From the NCBI RefSeq assembly GCF_025144335.1, contig NZ_CP083539.1, positions 94,501 through 158,500 on the forward strand: a stretch of 64,000 nucleotides of DNA, read 5' to 3'. Under the pieces are notes generated by a model that was not told the DNA's origin, ran no database searches, and saw only the letters and a program-made list of their open reading frames with translations. Origin of the DNA: Jannaschia sp. W003. Lineage in GTDB: Bacteria > Pseudomonadota > Alphaproteobacteria > Rhodobacterales > Rhodobacteraceae. The position numbers and the translations under genes are program-made. This document shows positions 34,590 to 43,731 of the stretch, in pieces (within the stretch, counting starts at the first letter, position 1; every line of letters starts with the position of its first letter).

Positions 34590-35899
34590 CCTTCGCCGCC
34601 CCCGCCCCCCCCGCCGCCCGGCGCATCTTCGGCCTCCGGATCGACGAGACCCGGCGCGACCACATCCTCGTGACGCTCTGGTTCCTGGTGACCTTCAAGC
34701 AGTTCCCCGGCGACGAGCTGATCCTCTACCCGATGGCGCTGTGGTTCTTCTGGTCGTTCGTGCGCGACATGCCCGCGCTGATCGATCTCGTGGCGCGATC
34801 CTGGGTGCTGTGGCTGTTTCCGATCTGGTGGATGCTGTCGCTGAGCTGGGGCACCGAGACCGCGCTGATCTTCAAGTCCGGGCTGCAGATGATCCTCACC
34901 ACGATCATCTGCTACTGCATCGCGCTGCGGCTCACGGCGCGGCACATCATGATCTCGATCCTGATCGCGGCCAGCTTCTACGCGGTGGCCAGCGTGGTCG
35001 ACATCGCGCAGGGCGGGGTCGCGGCGCGCGGGGCCTTCCTCAGCAAGAACGCCTTCGGCATGGCGATGGTGATGCTGTGGATCGCCGCCATCTGCACGTT
35101 GCTCGACGGCGGCATCGGCCGCACGGGGCCGGCGCGCCTCCTGCGCCCGCTGGCCCTGCCGACGGCCCTGCTGGCCGCGGTGCTGATCCAGGTCTCCAAC
35201 AGCCTCACGGCCGTGCTGCTGGCCGCGGGGTCGCTGGTGCTGATCATCGGGTTGCGGCTCGTCACGGCGCTGTCGGGCGCGGCGCTGGTGGCCGCGGCGA
35301 CCTTCGCGCTGGCCGCCCTGACGACCGCGACCGCATACGGCACCTTCGCAATGCTGGAGTTCGACCCGATCACCCCGGTGCTCGAGGCCTTCGGCAAGGA
35401 CGCCACGCTGACGGGCCGGACGGTGCTGTGGGACTACGCCGCGGTCGAGATCGAGAAGGACCCCTGGCTGGGCAAGGGGGCAGGCGGCTTCTGGACGCCG
35501 CGCGACGGGCTGTCCACCGCCCACCGCATCTACGTGGAGTTCCACAAGGCTCCCTGGGCGACCTTCTCGTTCCACAACTCCTACTACGAGGTGGCGGTGC
35601 ACCAGGGACTGATCGGCGTGGGCCTCATGGTGCTGGCGACCGCGTGGTGCGTCTGGCGCACGGTCCTGCAGGCGTTCCGCACCCGCAGGATGCCGAGCAT
35701 CTTCTTCCTGTGCTTCGCGATGGTGACGCTGGCGCGCAGCCTGTCCGAGCCCGGTCTGATGATGCCGTTCTCGCTCCTGTCGATGCTGCTGATCGTCGGG
35801 GCCCTGCTCAGCCTGCCGATCGCCGCGCCCGGTGCGCGGGCGCGCGGGCCCGCCCGGCCCCTGCTGCTGGTCGACCCGATCGAAGAGCCCGGGCGCTGA
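34586..35899 (+). CDS. O-antigen ligase/polymerase-family membrane protein (Wzy-like)
   Basis: A 437-residue membrane protein with about ten to twelve helices. The large periplasmic loop contains LTGRTVLWDYAAVEIEKDPWLGKGAGGFW and FHNSYYEVAVHQGLIGVGLM, the Wzy_C pattern of O-antigen ligases and polymerases, with the key Arg in TGRT and His in SFHNSYYE. It would join repeat units outside the inner membrane. GTG start overlaps the GMC stop by four bases. Ligase and polymerase roles cannot be separated by sequence alone. Confidence 0.8.
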   Translation: MTFAAPAPPAARRIFGLRIDETRRDHILVTLWFLVTFKQFPGDELILYPMALWFFWSFVRDMPALIDLVARSWVLWLFPIWWMLSLSWGTETALIFKSGLQMILTTIICYCIALRLTARHIMISILIAASFYAVASVVDIAQGGVAARGAFLSKNAFGMAMVMLWIAAICTLLDGGIGRTGPARLLRPLALPTALLAAVLIQVSNSLTAVLLAAGSLVLIIGLRLVTALSGAALVAAATFALAALTTATAYGTFAMLEFDPITPVLEAFGKDATLTGRTVLWDYAAVEIEKDPWLGKGAGGFWTPRDGLSTAHRIYVEFHKAPWATFSFHNSYYEVAVHQGLIGVGLMVLATAWCVWRTVLQAFRTRRMPSIFFLCFAMVTLARSLSEPGLMMPFSLLSMLLIVGALLSLPIAAPGARARGPARPLLLVDPIEEPGR

Positions 35900-36376
35900 G
35901 ATCCGGCGGCGCCAGTGCCCCTGCAGATCGCCGGAACGGGCATCGCGGAGGGTCCGGACAAAACGACGCAGCGGCCCGTTGAACTCGCAGATTTCCCCCT
36001 AAGTCTGGCGAGGGACAGGGAAGAAGTACTTGAGGGGAATGGTTTATCCCGGCGGATTCCTACCCGGCATTTGGTTCCGCCGCCACCCCCGAATCGTCCC
36101 GAGGCCGACCGTGTCGGCCGATTCTCTCCCAGACCGGCGGCCCGGCCGGGCAGGAACCTGCGCGGATGCGGTTCCCCCCTGGGCGATCCGGAGCCCTCTC
36201 CTTGAATCGCCCGTGAGCGAGCTTGATTAGGCGGACCGACACGGCCGCCCCCCCAGGGCCATTCAAACAGAGCGGATGAAATCGATGACAAGCTTGCGGA
36301 CCTTCACGCCCCCTGCCGAGGCTTCGAGCCCGGCCCTTCCGTGCCTCCGGGCAGCCGAACGTGCGGGGTGCACGTC
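35900..36376. promoter_or_regulatory. Regulatory gap before the DUF5060 hydrolase gene
   Basis: A 477-base gap, less GC-rich than the flanks. TTTCCCCCTAAGTC lies at 35992-36005, and the palindromic GGCAGGAACCTGC at 36149-36161 is shared with the gap at 23.4-23.9 kb. Both gaps also contain GAGCTTGA followed by a TAGG-type sequence (36217-36231 and 23782-23796). A 34-codon frame (36276-36380) overlaps the hydrolase start by ATGA; it has only a weak ribosome site and may be a leader peptide or chance. Confidence 0.4.
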
Positions 36377-39300
36377 ATGACCGGCACCAAGGAACTCGGC
36401 ACGGTGCGGACCTCGGTCTTCGCCCCCTACAGCGAATGGACGGTCGCGAACCCGACCATCGACGGCAACGCCTTCGACCTCGAGGCGACCGTGACCTTCG
36501 TCCAGGCCGGGACCGGCCGGACGATCGAGACGGGCATGTTCTACACCGGCTCCGACTACGCGTTCCGCTTCACCGCCCCGGACGACGGTGACTGGACGTT
36601 CTCCACCGTGTCCGAGGACGCCGACCTCGACGGCCTCTCGGGCACCGTGCAGGTCGCCAGGGACGCGGACGCGAAGGGCTTCGTGGTCGCGGCGGGCGAC
36701 AAGTTCGCGCAGCAGAACGGCGACGGCTCGCTGACGGCGCTTCTGCCCAACTACGCGATGATCGACCCCGACCTGAGCGCCTACGCCGACGATCCCTCGA
36801 AGATCGACGGCCTGATCGACACCTTCATCGACGGGCACGGCTTCACCGGGTTCCACATCCCGAACATCGGCGGGCAGTTCTTCGACATCGACAACACGAA
36901 GGGCGATGCGGGCAGCGCCATAGGCTCGAACGCCTTCAATCCGGACCCCGAGTCGTTCGCCGCGCTCGAGCAGATCATCACCGCCACCCACGCGGCGGGC
37001 GGGACCGTGCACTTCTGGCCCTGGGGCGACTCGGCCCGCGGGCAGACGCCGGACGAACTGCCAGGCGGTGAGAACGGCGAGGTCCACCACCGCTTCCTCG
37101 AGTACCTCGCCGACCGGCTGGCCCCCCTGCCCGGCTGGACCATGGGCTACGGCTTCGACAACGACGAGTGGACCAGCCCGGCCCAGGCGGCGGAGCGGAC
37201 CGCCTTCTTCGACGCGCAGACCGGCTACGATCACCTGCTGACGGTGCGCGCGGTCGGCCCGAACTCCGGGCTGAACCACAGCGGCTCGGTAGGATGGGCG
37301 AAGGGCCAGGACTTCGCGGACTTCGAGCACCACTCGCCCGAGTACGAGACCTACGTCGCGGCCCTCGAGGCGGCCGGGGGCAAGCCCGTGCTGAGCGGGG
37401 ACCGCTTCCGGATCCGCGACCAGGGCCGCTCCAAGGACTACACCGCCGAGCAGACGGTGGACGGCCTGTGGGACGCGACCATGGCCGGCGGCGTCGCCAA
37501 CATCTGGGGCAACCTGATCCGGGCCGACGGGACGCAGTCGCCCACGGGCAACTTCGGCTCGTTCGCCTATCCCAAGGACACCGCGGCGCAGATCGACACC
37601 TGGAACGAGTTCACCGTGGGCCAGGGCCGCTTCGAGCTCGACATGGAGCGCGCCAACGAACTGACCGGCGGCGCCGGCAAGGGCCAGTACGCCCTGCGGA
37701 GCGACGCGGCCGACAGCGTGATCGTCTACGCCGAGGACACGGCCTCCGTGCAGCTGAACCTCTCGCGCCTCGCGTCCGATCCGGACTGGGGCGACGCGGC
37801 CGAGATCGTCGCGGTCGACACCGAGGAGGCCTACGCCGAGATCTCGCTGGGCACGGTCTCGCTGTCGAACCAGACGGTCAGGCTCGGCTCGACGAGCGAC
37901 TGGGCGCTCTACCTGCGGCCCGCGGACGGGTCCGCTCCCGCCCCTGCCCCCGCTCCCGTGCCTGCGCCCGTGGACGAACCTGCCGTCGTGCCGGATGAAC
38001 CTGCCGTCGAGCCGGACGCCGCGCCCGACTCGGGGTCCGACACCGGGTCCGGCCAGACGCCGGCGGACGGATCCGCCGACTTCGCGACCCTCTACGAGGT
38101 CGAGGACTTCTCGCTCGAGAACTACAGCGTGGAGCGCCAGCGGGATGCGTCCGGCGATGCGGTCGTGCGCCTCGACTCGAAGTCGGTGGGCGTGGCGGAG
38201 GCGAGCTTCGCCTTCGACGGCGCCACCGGTACCTACGACGTCGAGGTCTGCTATCTCGACGAGAGCGACGGGCAGGGCACCGTCTCGCTGGTGGTCGGCG
38301 GCTCGACCCTGGAGACGTGGACCCTCGACGCGGACACCGACGGCCTCCGGACCGTCACGCTGAGCGACGTGGAGATCGCCGCGGGCGAGACCGTCGCGCT
38401 CGTCGGCACGAGCGACCGCGGCGAGCGCGCGCGCCTCGATCACCTGATGATCGAGTCGAGCACAGCGTCCACGGAAGGTCTCGCGGCCGAGGAGCCGGCC
38501 CCCGAGCCCGAACCGCAGCCTGAGCCGCAACCCGAGCCCACGCCCGAGCCAGCCCCCGAGCCCGCACCTGCGCCTGCACCGGAAGAAGAGGTTTCCGCAC
38601 CTGCGCCTTCGGGCGGCACGGAGGTGCTGGCGAGCTCGGTCCTGCGCCTCGAGGCCGAGGACCTCGTGCTCGAGAACTACGCGGCGGACAGCAAGTCCGC
38701 GGCGTCGGGCGGCGCGGTCGCCAAGCTGGTCGACAAGGGCGTCGGCGTGGCGCGCGCCTCGACCACCTTCGAGGGCGGCAGCGGCAGCTACGACGTGAGC
38801 CTGACCTACTTCGACGAGAACGACGGGCAGGGCGAGGTCTCGGTGCTGGTCGACGGCGCGGCCGTGGGCAGCTGGGCGCTGGACCGCGACGACAACGCGC
38901 TGCACACGGTGACGCTGGAGGGCGTCGCGCTCGAGCGCGGGCAGACCGTGACGATCGAGGGCCGGAGCGACGCCGGCGAGCGCGCCCGCGTGGACGCGAT
39001 CGAGATCGCCACCGCCAACGGTGCGCCAGCGCCGGAGCCCGCGCCGGAACCGGAGCCGCAGCCGGAACCGGAGCCGCAGCAGAAGCCGGCCCCCGAGCCG
39101 GAGCCGCAGCCCGAGCCGACCCTCGTGCAGGATCCGGCCCCGGAGCCCGAGCCCGCTCCCGTGCCGGAGAAGGAGGTTTCCGAGCCCGCGCCCTCGAACG
39201 GTGCGGCGGCCCCGGAGTTCTCCGTGCTGCGCCTTGAGGCCGAGGACATGGTCCTCGAGAACTACGCGACCGACCGCATCCGTTCGGCGTCGGGCGGCGA

Positions 39301-39628
39301 GGTGGCGCGGCTGGTGGACAAGTCCATCGGCACCGCCTCCGCGTCCACGACGTTCGACGGACCGGAGGGCGTCTACGACCTGGAGCTCGGCTGGTTCGAC
39401 GAGCGGGACGGAAGCGGCGACATGTTCATCTTCGTGGGTGAGCAGCAGATCGGGGGTTGGGCGCTGGACGCCGACAACGAGGCAATCGCGACCGGCGTCG
39501 TCGAGGACGTCCGGCTCCGGCCCGGCGACCGGATCGAGATCGTCGGGAACAGCGACGCGGGCGAGCGTGCCCGGGTCGACTACCTCGAGATCGCCACCGT
39601 CGACACCGCGGACGCGGTCTTCGCCTGA
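36377..39628 (+). CDS. DUF5060/DUF4038-like glycoside hydrolase with three carbohydrate-binding-like modules
   Basis: A 1,083-residue modular protein. Residues 8-95 match a DUF5060 beta-sandwich (SVFAPYSEWTVANPTI, FYTGSDYAFRFTAPDDGDW). Residues 100-430 match a DUF4038-type TIM barrel (YGFDNDEWTSP, SGDRFRIRDQG, WDATMAGGVANIWGN). Three homologous CBM6/36-like modules follow (about 570-695, 750-880 and 943-1083) with Pro-Glu-rich linkers. DUF4038 barrels occur in hydrolases of uronate or galactan-type polysaccharides. No Sec signal is seen. ATG 36377 overlaps a small upstream frame and lacks a clear ribosome site; GTG 36341 is an alternative. Module 2 is almost identical to one in the G8 protein. 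Confidence 0.72.
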   Translation: MTGTKELGTVRTSVFAPYSEWTVANPTIDGNAFDLEATVTFVQAGTGRTIETGMFYTGSDYAFRFTAPDDGDWTFSTVSEDADLDGLSGTVQVARDADAKGFVVAAGDKFAQQNGDGSLTALLPNYAMIDPDLSAYADDPSKIDGLIDTFIDGHGFTGFHIPNIGGQFFDIDNTKGDAGSAIGSNAFNPDPESFAALEQIITATHAAGGTVHFWPWGDSARGQTPDELPGGENGEVHHRFLEYLADRLAPLPGWTMGYGFDNDEWTSPAQAAERTAFFDAQTGYDHLLTVRAVGPNSGLNHSGSVGWAKGQDFADFEHHSPEYETYVAALEAAGGKPVLSGDRFRIRDQGRSKDYTAEQTVDGLWDATMAGGVANIWGNLIRADGTQSPTGNFGSFAYPKDTAAQIDTWNEFTVGQGRFELDMERANELTGGAGKGQYALRSDAADSVIVYAEDTASVQLNLSRLASDPDWGDAAEIVAVDTEEAYAEISLGTVSLSNQTVRLGSTSDWALYLRPADGSAPAPAPAPVPAPVDEPAVVPDEPAVEPDAAPDSGSDTGSGQTPADGSADFATLYEVEDFSLENYSVERQRDASGDAVVRLDSKSVGVAEASFAFDGATGTYDVEVCYLDESDGQGTVSLVVGGSTLETWTLDADTDGLRTVTLSDVEIAAGETVALVGTSDRGERARLDHLMIESSTASTEGLAAEEPAPEPEPQPEPQPEPTPEPAPEPAPAPAPEEEVSAPAPSGGTEVLASSVLRLEAEDLVLENYAADSKSAASGGAVAKLVDKGVGVARASTTFEGGSGSYDVSLTYFDENDGQGEVSVLVDGAAVGSWALDRDDNALHTVTLEGVALERGQTVTIEGRSDAGERARVDAIEIATANGAPAPEPAPEPEPQPEPEPQQKPAPEPEPQPEPTLVQDPAPEPEPAPVPEKEVSEPAPSNGAAAPEFSVLRLEAEDMVLENYATDRIRSASGGEVARLVDKSIGTASASTTFDGPEGVYDLELGWFDERDGSGDMFIFVGEQQIGGWALDADNEAIATGVVEDVRLRPGDRIEIVGNSDAGERARVDYLEIATVDTADAVFA
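38500..39025 (+). repeat. Near-identical module copy B (inverted relative to 20330-20850)
   Basis: This segment of the hydrolase gene encodes a Pro-Glu linker plus the second carbohydrate-binding-like module. It is almost identical to the corresponding part of the G8 gene on the opposite strand, about 18 kb away. Modules 1 and 3 of the same protein are much more diverged, so module 2 was copied between genes, not within this one. Confidence 0.85.
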
Positions 39629-39652
39629 AGCCGCACCGCTCCGATCGACCCC

Positions 39653-39681
39653 GCACGCCCCGGCCCCGCGCCGGGGCGTGC
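39653..39681. terminator. Bidirectional terminator hairpin
   Basis: GCACGCCCCGGC at 39653-39664 pairs perfectly with GCCGGGGCGTGC at 39670-39681 across a five-base loop. It sits in the 75-base gap between the convergent hydrolase and UPF0104 genes, so it can stop transcripts from both sides. There is no T-run. Confidence 0.7.
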
Positions 39682-39703
39682 GCACGACGAAGCCTGTCGC
39701 CTC

Positions 39704-40705
39704 CTACGAGGCCTCCGGCACCGGCTCGCGCGGCGAGGCCGTCGGCGGCGCCGGCCGGAACAGGTAGACCAGCCCTCCGAACGCGCCGACCAGCAGGACC
39801 AGCCCGAACTCGAGCCATGCGAAGGCGAGCGCGTCGCTCTCGGCGACCCCGGCGACGCCCAGCAGGAACACGAACGCCGTCTCGCGCAGGCCGATGCCGT
39901 TGATGCTGATCGGCAGCATCATCACGAAGATCGCCAGCGGGATGATCGCGTAGAAGGTGGCGTAGGGCACCTCCAGCGACAGCGCGCGCGACAGCATCCA
40001 GTAGAACGTCACCACGTTGACCTGCAGCAGCAGCGAGCACAGCGCCGCCCTCGCGAACGCCCCGTGGGCCCCGCGATAGACGCGCAGGGCGTCGGCGACC
40101 TTGCCGGCCATCCGGGCGAGCGCCGAGGGCACCCAGCCCGGCACGCCGCCGCGCCGCCCGAACAGCAGCCCCGCCAGGATCAGCAGCGCCGCCGCGGTCC
40201 CGATCGACAGGGGCAGCAGCACGCCCGACAGCCCCGGGATCGTGCTGCCCAGCACGGCCAGCGCGGCGAAGGCGAACACGGCCAGGGCCAGCAGGCCGAG
40301 CAGCCGGTCCACGAAGAGCGACATCAGCGCGAACCCCGAAGACGCGCCCACGCGCCACGCGTCGTGGGCGCGCAGCGCGTCGCCGCCGATCACCGAGGGC
40401 ATGAACTGGCGCACGAACAGCGACGAGAGCGTGGACACGACGAGGAAGGGATAGCCCGGCCGCACGCCGCCCGCCGCCAGAAGGATGCGCCAGCGCAGCG
40501 CGATGATGGAGGCCCCGAGGATCTGGGCGGCGAAGGCCAGCGCGAACCAGCCCGGCTCGGTCTCCGAAAGCGCCGCCAGGACCGGCGCGAGGTCGGTGCG
40601 CCACACGATCCAGGCGAAGAGCCCCGCCGAGACCGCGAACTTGAGCCAGAACCCCGGCCCCCATCCGCGCCGCCGCCCGGCGCGCGCCGGTGGTGCCTCG
40701 TCCAT
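39704..40705 (-). CDS. Lysylphosphatidylglycerol-synthase-TM (UPF0104) family membrane protein
   Basis: A 333-residue membrane protein with about eight helices. It matches the UPF0104/LPG_synthase_TM pattern: FAAQILGASIIALRWRILL, SLFVRQFMPSVIGGDALRAHDAWR and LPISINGIGLRETAFVFLLG. Members are flippase-like proteins often found in polysaccharide or lipid-glycan loci. No synthase domain is attached, so aminoacylation is not expected. ATG 40705 is preferred to an upstream start at 40819 because the extra residues are not family-like. It is divergent from the acyltransferase gene. Confidence 0.78.
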   Translation of the reverse strand: MDEAPPARAGRRRGWGPGFWLKFAVSAGLFAWIVWRTDLAPVLAALSETEPGWFALAFAAQILGASIIALRWRILLAAGGVRPGYPFLVVSTLSSLFVRQFMPSVIGGDALRAHDAWRVGASSGFALMSLFVDRLLGLLALAVFAFAALAVLGSTIPGLSGVLLPLSIGTAAALLILAGLLFGRRGGVPGWVPSALARMAGKVADALRVYRGAHGAFARAALCSLLLQVNVVTFYWMLSRALSLEVPYATFYAIIPLAIFVMMLPISINGIGLRETAFVFLLGVAGVAESDALAFAWLEFGLVLLVGAFGGLVYLFRPAPPTASPREPVPEAS

Positions 40706-40782
40706 CCTGAATTCCGATCCTCGAATGCCCCCGCAGGCTAGCGGAGACGCCTCCGTTCTCCAAGCGCCGCTGCGGCAATCGC

Positions 40783-40828
40783 TTGACAGGAGGGCGCGAC
40801 GTGGGTGCAGATTTACCATGGGTCAACG
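40783..40828 (+). promoter_or_regulatory. Candidate promoter for the acyltransferase genes
   Basis: TTGACA at 40783-40788 matches the -35 consensus, and an 18-base spacer places GCAGAT (40807-40812) as a weak -10. ATTTACCATGGGTCAACG (40811-40828) follows and may be a weak form of the element found in other gaps. The acyltransferase GTG start lies 130 bases further on. Confidence 0.35.
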
Positions 40829-40958
40829 TGGCTCGCCCGATCCGAGCCCGATCGCAGGACGTCGACATCGAGACCAGCGCGTTCCTCCCTGCCCGAGCCC
40901 CGCTCGCGCGCCGCCCCCGGCGGCCCCTCCCGGTCCGCCGGCGCCGCGGGACGGGGCC

Positions 40959-42965
40959 GTGAGCCGCCCCGCCTACCGTGCGGACATCGACGGACTGCGG
41001 GCCGTCGCAGTGCTGCCCGTGGTGCTGTTCCACGCGGGCTTCGCTTGGATGCCGGGCGGCTTCGTGGGCGTCGATGTGTTCTTCGTCATCTCCGGCTACC
41101 TCATCACCACGATCGTCTCGCGCGAGATCGCCGCAGGCGCCTTCTCGCTCCTGCACTTCTACGAGCGGCGCATCCGCCGCATCCTGCCCGCGCTGTTCGC
41201 GGTGATCGCCGTGGTGCTGGTCGGCGCGACGATCCTGTTCGTGCCGTCCGACCTGGCCAACGCGGCGCAGAGCGCGGCGGCGGCGGCGCTCTTCTCGGCG
41301 AACGTCCTGTTCTGGCTGGAGGCGGGCTATTTCGACGCCGCGTCCTACGGCAAGCCCCTCCTGCACACCTGGTCGCTGGGTATCGAGGAGCAGTTCTACA
41401 TCGTGCTGCCGATCCTGCTGATCGCGGTGGCGCGGCGGGGCGGGCGGATGCTGCCCTGGGTCGCCGGCATCACCGCCGTCTCGCTGGCGCTGAGCGTGGC
41501 GACCACGCCGGCGGTGCCGACGGCGGCCTACTACCTGCTGCCCTGGCGGGCCTGGGAGCTGGGGCTGGGGGCGCTGCTGGCGCTCGGCGCCGTGCCCGCG
41601 ATCGGACGGCCCTGGCTGCGCGAGGTCGCCGCCGCGGCCGGCCTCGCGATGATCCTGGCCTCCGCGCTCCTCATCACCCGCGCCACGCCCTTCCCCGGCG
41701 CGGCCGCACTCGTGCCGACCCTGGGCGCGGCGCTGGTGATCCATGCCGGGCGCGAGGGCGCGACCGGGGCGGGCCGCCTCCTGTCCACCGCCCTGCCGGT
41801 GTGGATCGGGCGGATCTCCTACTCGCTCTATCTCTGGCACTGGCCGGTGATCGTGGCCTTTGTCTACCTCGCGCTCCGCATGCCCTCCGGCGCCGAGGCG
41901 GCCGGGCTGATCGCGCTGTCCGTGGCGCTGGCCTGGGTCAGCTTCCGCTTCATCGAGCAGCCGTTCCGACACGGGGGCGACGGGCGCACGCGCCGCCGCA
42001 TTTTCGGCGCGGCGGCCCTGGGCACGGGCGCGGTCGTCGCGCTCGCCGGCCTCGTGGTGGTCACCGGCGGCCTGCCCGGACGCCTGCCCGAGGACGCCCG
42101 CCGCATCGCCGCCTTCTCGTGGGACACGCCGGAATGGGCGGGCCCGTGCTACCGGCGCAAGACCTCCGAGGAGACCTGGAGCGTACCTTGCGTGTTCGGG
42201 GCCGAGGCGGGGGCGGCCCGGCTCGCCGTCTGGGGCGACAGCCACGCGCCGACCCTGGTGCCGGCGCTCGACGAGGCGGCGCGGGCGCGCGGCATCGCCG
42301 TCGCCCTCTATGCCCGCGACGGCTGCCCCCCGATCGAGACCTTCGAGGTCTACTGGGTGGGCCAGGCCCACGACTGCTCGGCGTACCTCGCCGAGACCTA
42401 CCGCGCGATCCTCGCCGATCCCGCGATCGACCGCGTGGTGATCGCCCTGCGCGCGCAGATCTACACGCAGGGCTGGCACGCCGACGGCCTCGCCGAGCGG
42501 GACCGCACGCCGCTGCTGGTGGGCACCGACGACGCGGTGCTGTCGCCGGACGCCGACCGCACCGCCTTCTTCCTCGCGGGGCTGGACCGCACGGTCGCCG
42601 CGCTGCGGGCGGCGGGCAAGTCCGTGGCGCTGGTCTATCCGCTGCCCGAGGCCGGGTTCGACGTGCCCGCGGGCGTGATGCGCGCGACGCTGTGGCGCAA
42701 CGGCGATCCCCACGTGCCGCGCGCCGCCTTCGACGGCCGCGCGGCGGCGATCATCGCGGGCTACGACGCCATCGTCGCGCGGCACGGCGCGATCCCGATC
42801 CGCCTCGACCAGGCGGTCTGCGGCGCCGAGTCCTGCCCGCTCGTGTTCGAGGGGGCGCCGATCTTCCGCGACTCCAACCACCTGACGCAGACCGCGGCGC
42901 GTGCGCTGGAGCCCCACCTTTTGCCGGCGCTGGCGGACCTCGGCCGCGAGACGCTGGGTGACTGA
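40959..42965 (+). CDS. AT3-SGNH O-acyltransferase (OafA/YrhL family)
   Basis: A 668-residue protein. Residues 1-370 form an acyltransferase-3 membrane domain with RADIDGLRAVAVLPVVLFHAG, FVGVDVFFVISGYLIT, FYERRIRRILP and HTWSLGIEEQFY. After two further helices, residues 410-668 form a periplasmic SGNH domain with GDSHAPTL (block I) and the Asp-x-x-His block FRDSNHLT. This architecture O-acetylates surface glycans, with the membrane part passing acyl groups to the SGNH part. GTG 40959 is chosen because it gives the normal family N-terminus; ATG 40818 would add a Pro/Arg-rich tail. It overlaps the next gene by eight bases. Confidence 0.85.
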   Translation: MSRPAYRADIDGLRAVAVLPVVLFHAGFAWMPGGFVGVDVFFVISGYLITTIVSREIAAGAFSLLHFYERRIRRILPALFAVIAVVLVGATILFVPSDLANAAQSAAAAALFSANVLFWLEAGYFDAASYGKPLLHTWSLGIEEQFYIVLPILLIAVARRGGRMLPWVAGITAVSLALSVATTPAVPTAAYYLLPWRAWELGLGALLALGAVPAIGRPWLREVAAAAGLAMILASALLITRATPFPGAAALVPTLGAALVIHAGREGATGAGRLLSTALPVWIGRISYSLYLWHWPVIVAFVYLALRMPSGAEAAGLIALSVALAWVSFRFIEQPFRHGGDGRTRRRIFGAAALGTGAVVALAGLVVVTGGLPGRLPEDARRIAAFSWDTPEWAGPCYRRKTSEETWSVPCVFGAEAGAARLAVWGDSHAPTLVPALDEAARARGIAVALYARDGCPPIETFEVYWVGQAHDCSAYLAETYRAILADPAIDRVVIALRAQIYTQGWHADGLAERDRTPLLVGTDDAVLSPDADRTAFFLAGLDRTVAALRAAGKSVALVYPLPEAGFDVPAGVMRATLWRNGDPHVPRAAFDGRAAAIIAGYDAIVARHGAIPIRLDQAVCGAESCPLVFEGAPIFRDSNHLTQTAARALEPHLLPALADLGRETLGD

Positions 42966-43731
42966 CGCGCCGCGCTCCGAACGGATCGCGAAGGACCGCG
43001 TCGTCGAGGCCCTGTCGGGCGACGCGTCGGCCCTGGAGAAGTACCGCCGGTTCTTCGTCGGCAGCGACCGCTGGTCCGACCTGCTGCTCTACGAGACCGC
43101 GGTGACCTTCGCCGCGCCGCTGCCCGGGGCGGCCGGATTCGCGCTGCGCAAGCTGCTGTTCGCGCGCCTCTTCGGCGAGGTCGGCCGCGGCGCGAACTTC
43201 GGCCGCGGCCTGTCGCTGCGCCATCCGGGCCGGATGCGGATCGGGGCAGGCGTGGCGATCGACGACAACTGCGCGCTCGACGCGCGCGGCGCGGACGGGC
43301 CGGACGGGTTCGCGATCGGCGCGCGCACGCTGGTGGCGCGCGACACGATCCTGGTGGTCAAGCAGAACCACATCCGGATCGGGGCCGACTGCTCGATCGG
43401 CAGCCAGTGCTGCCTCAGCGCCGTGTCGGGCATCGAGATCGGCGACTTCGCTATCATCGCGGGCCAGTGCTACATCGGCGGCGGCCGCTACAGGACCGAG
43501 ACCGGCGGCACCCCGATGGTGCGGCAGGGGCTGGAGACCAGGGGACCGGTGGTGATCGGCCGCGACGTCTGGCTCGGCGCCGGGGCGCGCGTGCTCGACG
43601 GCGCGCGGATCGGCGAGGGCGCGATCGTGGCGGCCGGCGCGGTGGTGACGGGCGACGTCGCGGCGGGCGAGATCGTCGGCGGCGTTCCCGCCCGCCGGAT
43701 CGGGACGCGGGGCGCCGCCATCGAGGCCTAG
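42958..43731 (+). CDS. Hexapeptide-repeat (LbetaH) acyltransferase
   Basis: A 257-residue left-handed beta-helix acyltransferase. Isoleucine-patch repeats run from about residue 80 to 245 (RMRIGAGVAIDDN, HIRIGADCSIGSQC, GPVVIGRDVWLGAGARVLDGARIGEGAIVAAGAVVTGD), ending with VGGVPARRIG, the usual end of the catalytic trimer. It probably O-acetylates a sugar of the polysaccharide from acetyl-CoA. GTG start lies inside the upstream AT3 gene, so the two acyltransferases are coupled. Its stop overlaps the convergent gene's stop by four bases. Confidence 0.82.
   Translation: MTDAPRSERIAKDRVVEALSGDASALEKYRRFFVGSDRWSDLLLYETAVTFAAPLPGAAGFALRKLLFARLFGEVGRGANFGRGLSLRHPGRMRIGAGVAIDDNCALDARGADGPDGFAIGARTLVARDTILVVKQNHIRIGADCSIGSQCCLSAVSGIEIGDFAIIAGQCYIGGGRYRTETGGTPMVRQGLETRGPVVIGRDVWLGAGARVLDGARIGEGAIVAAGAVVTGDVAAGEIVGGVPARRIGTRGAAIEA

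Noticed and set aside
39704..40705. Calling the UPF0104 protein a lysylphosphatidylglycerol synthase.
   Set aside because: Only the transmembrane domain is present; the aminoacyl-transfer domain needed for that activity is absent.
40818..40958. An upstream ATG start for the AT3 acyltransferase.
   Set aside because: The extra 47 residues are Pro/Arg-rich and unlike the family; the GTG at 40959 starts directly at the conserved RADIDGLRA region.
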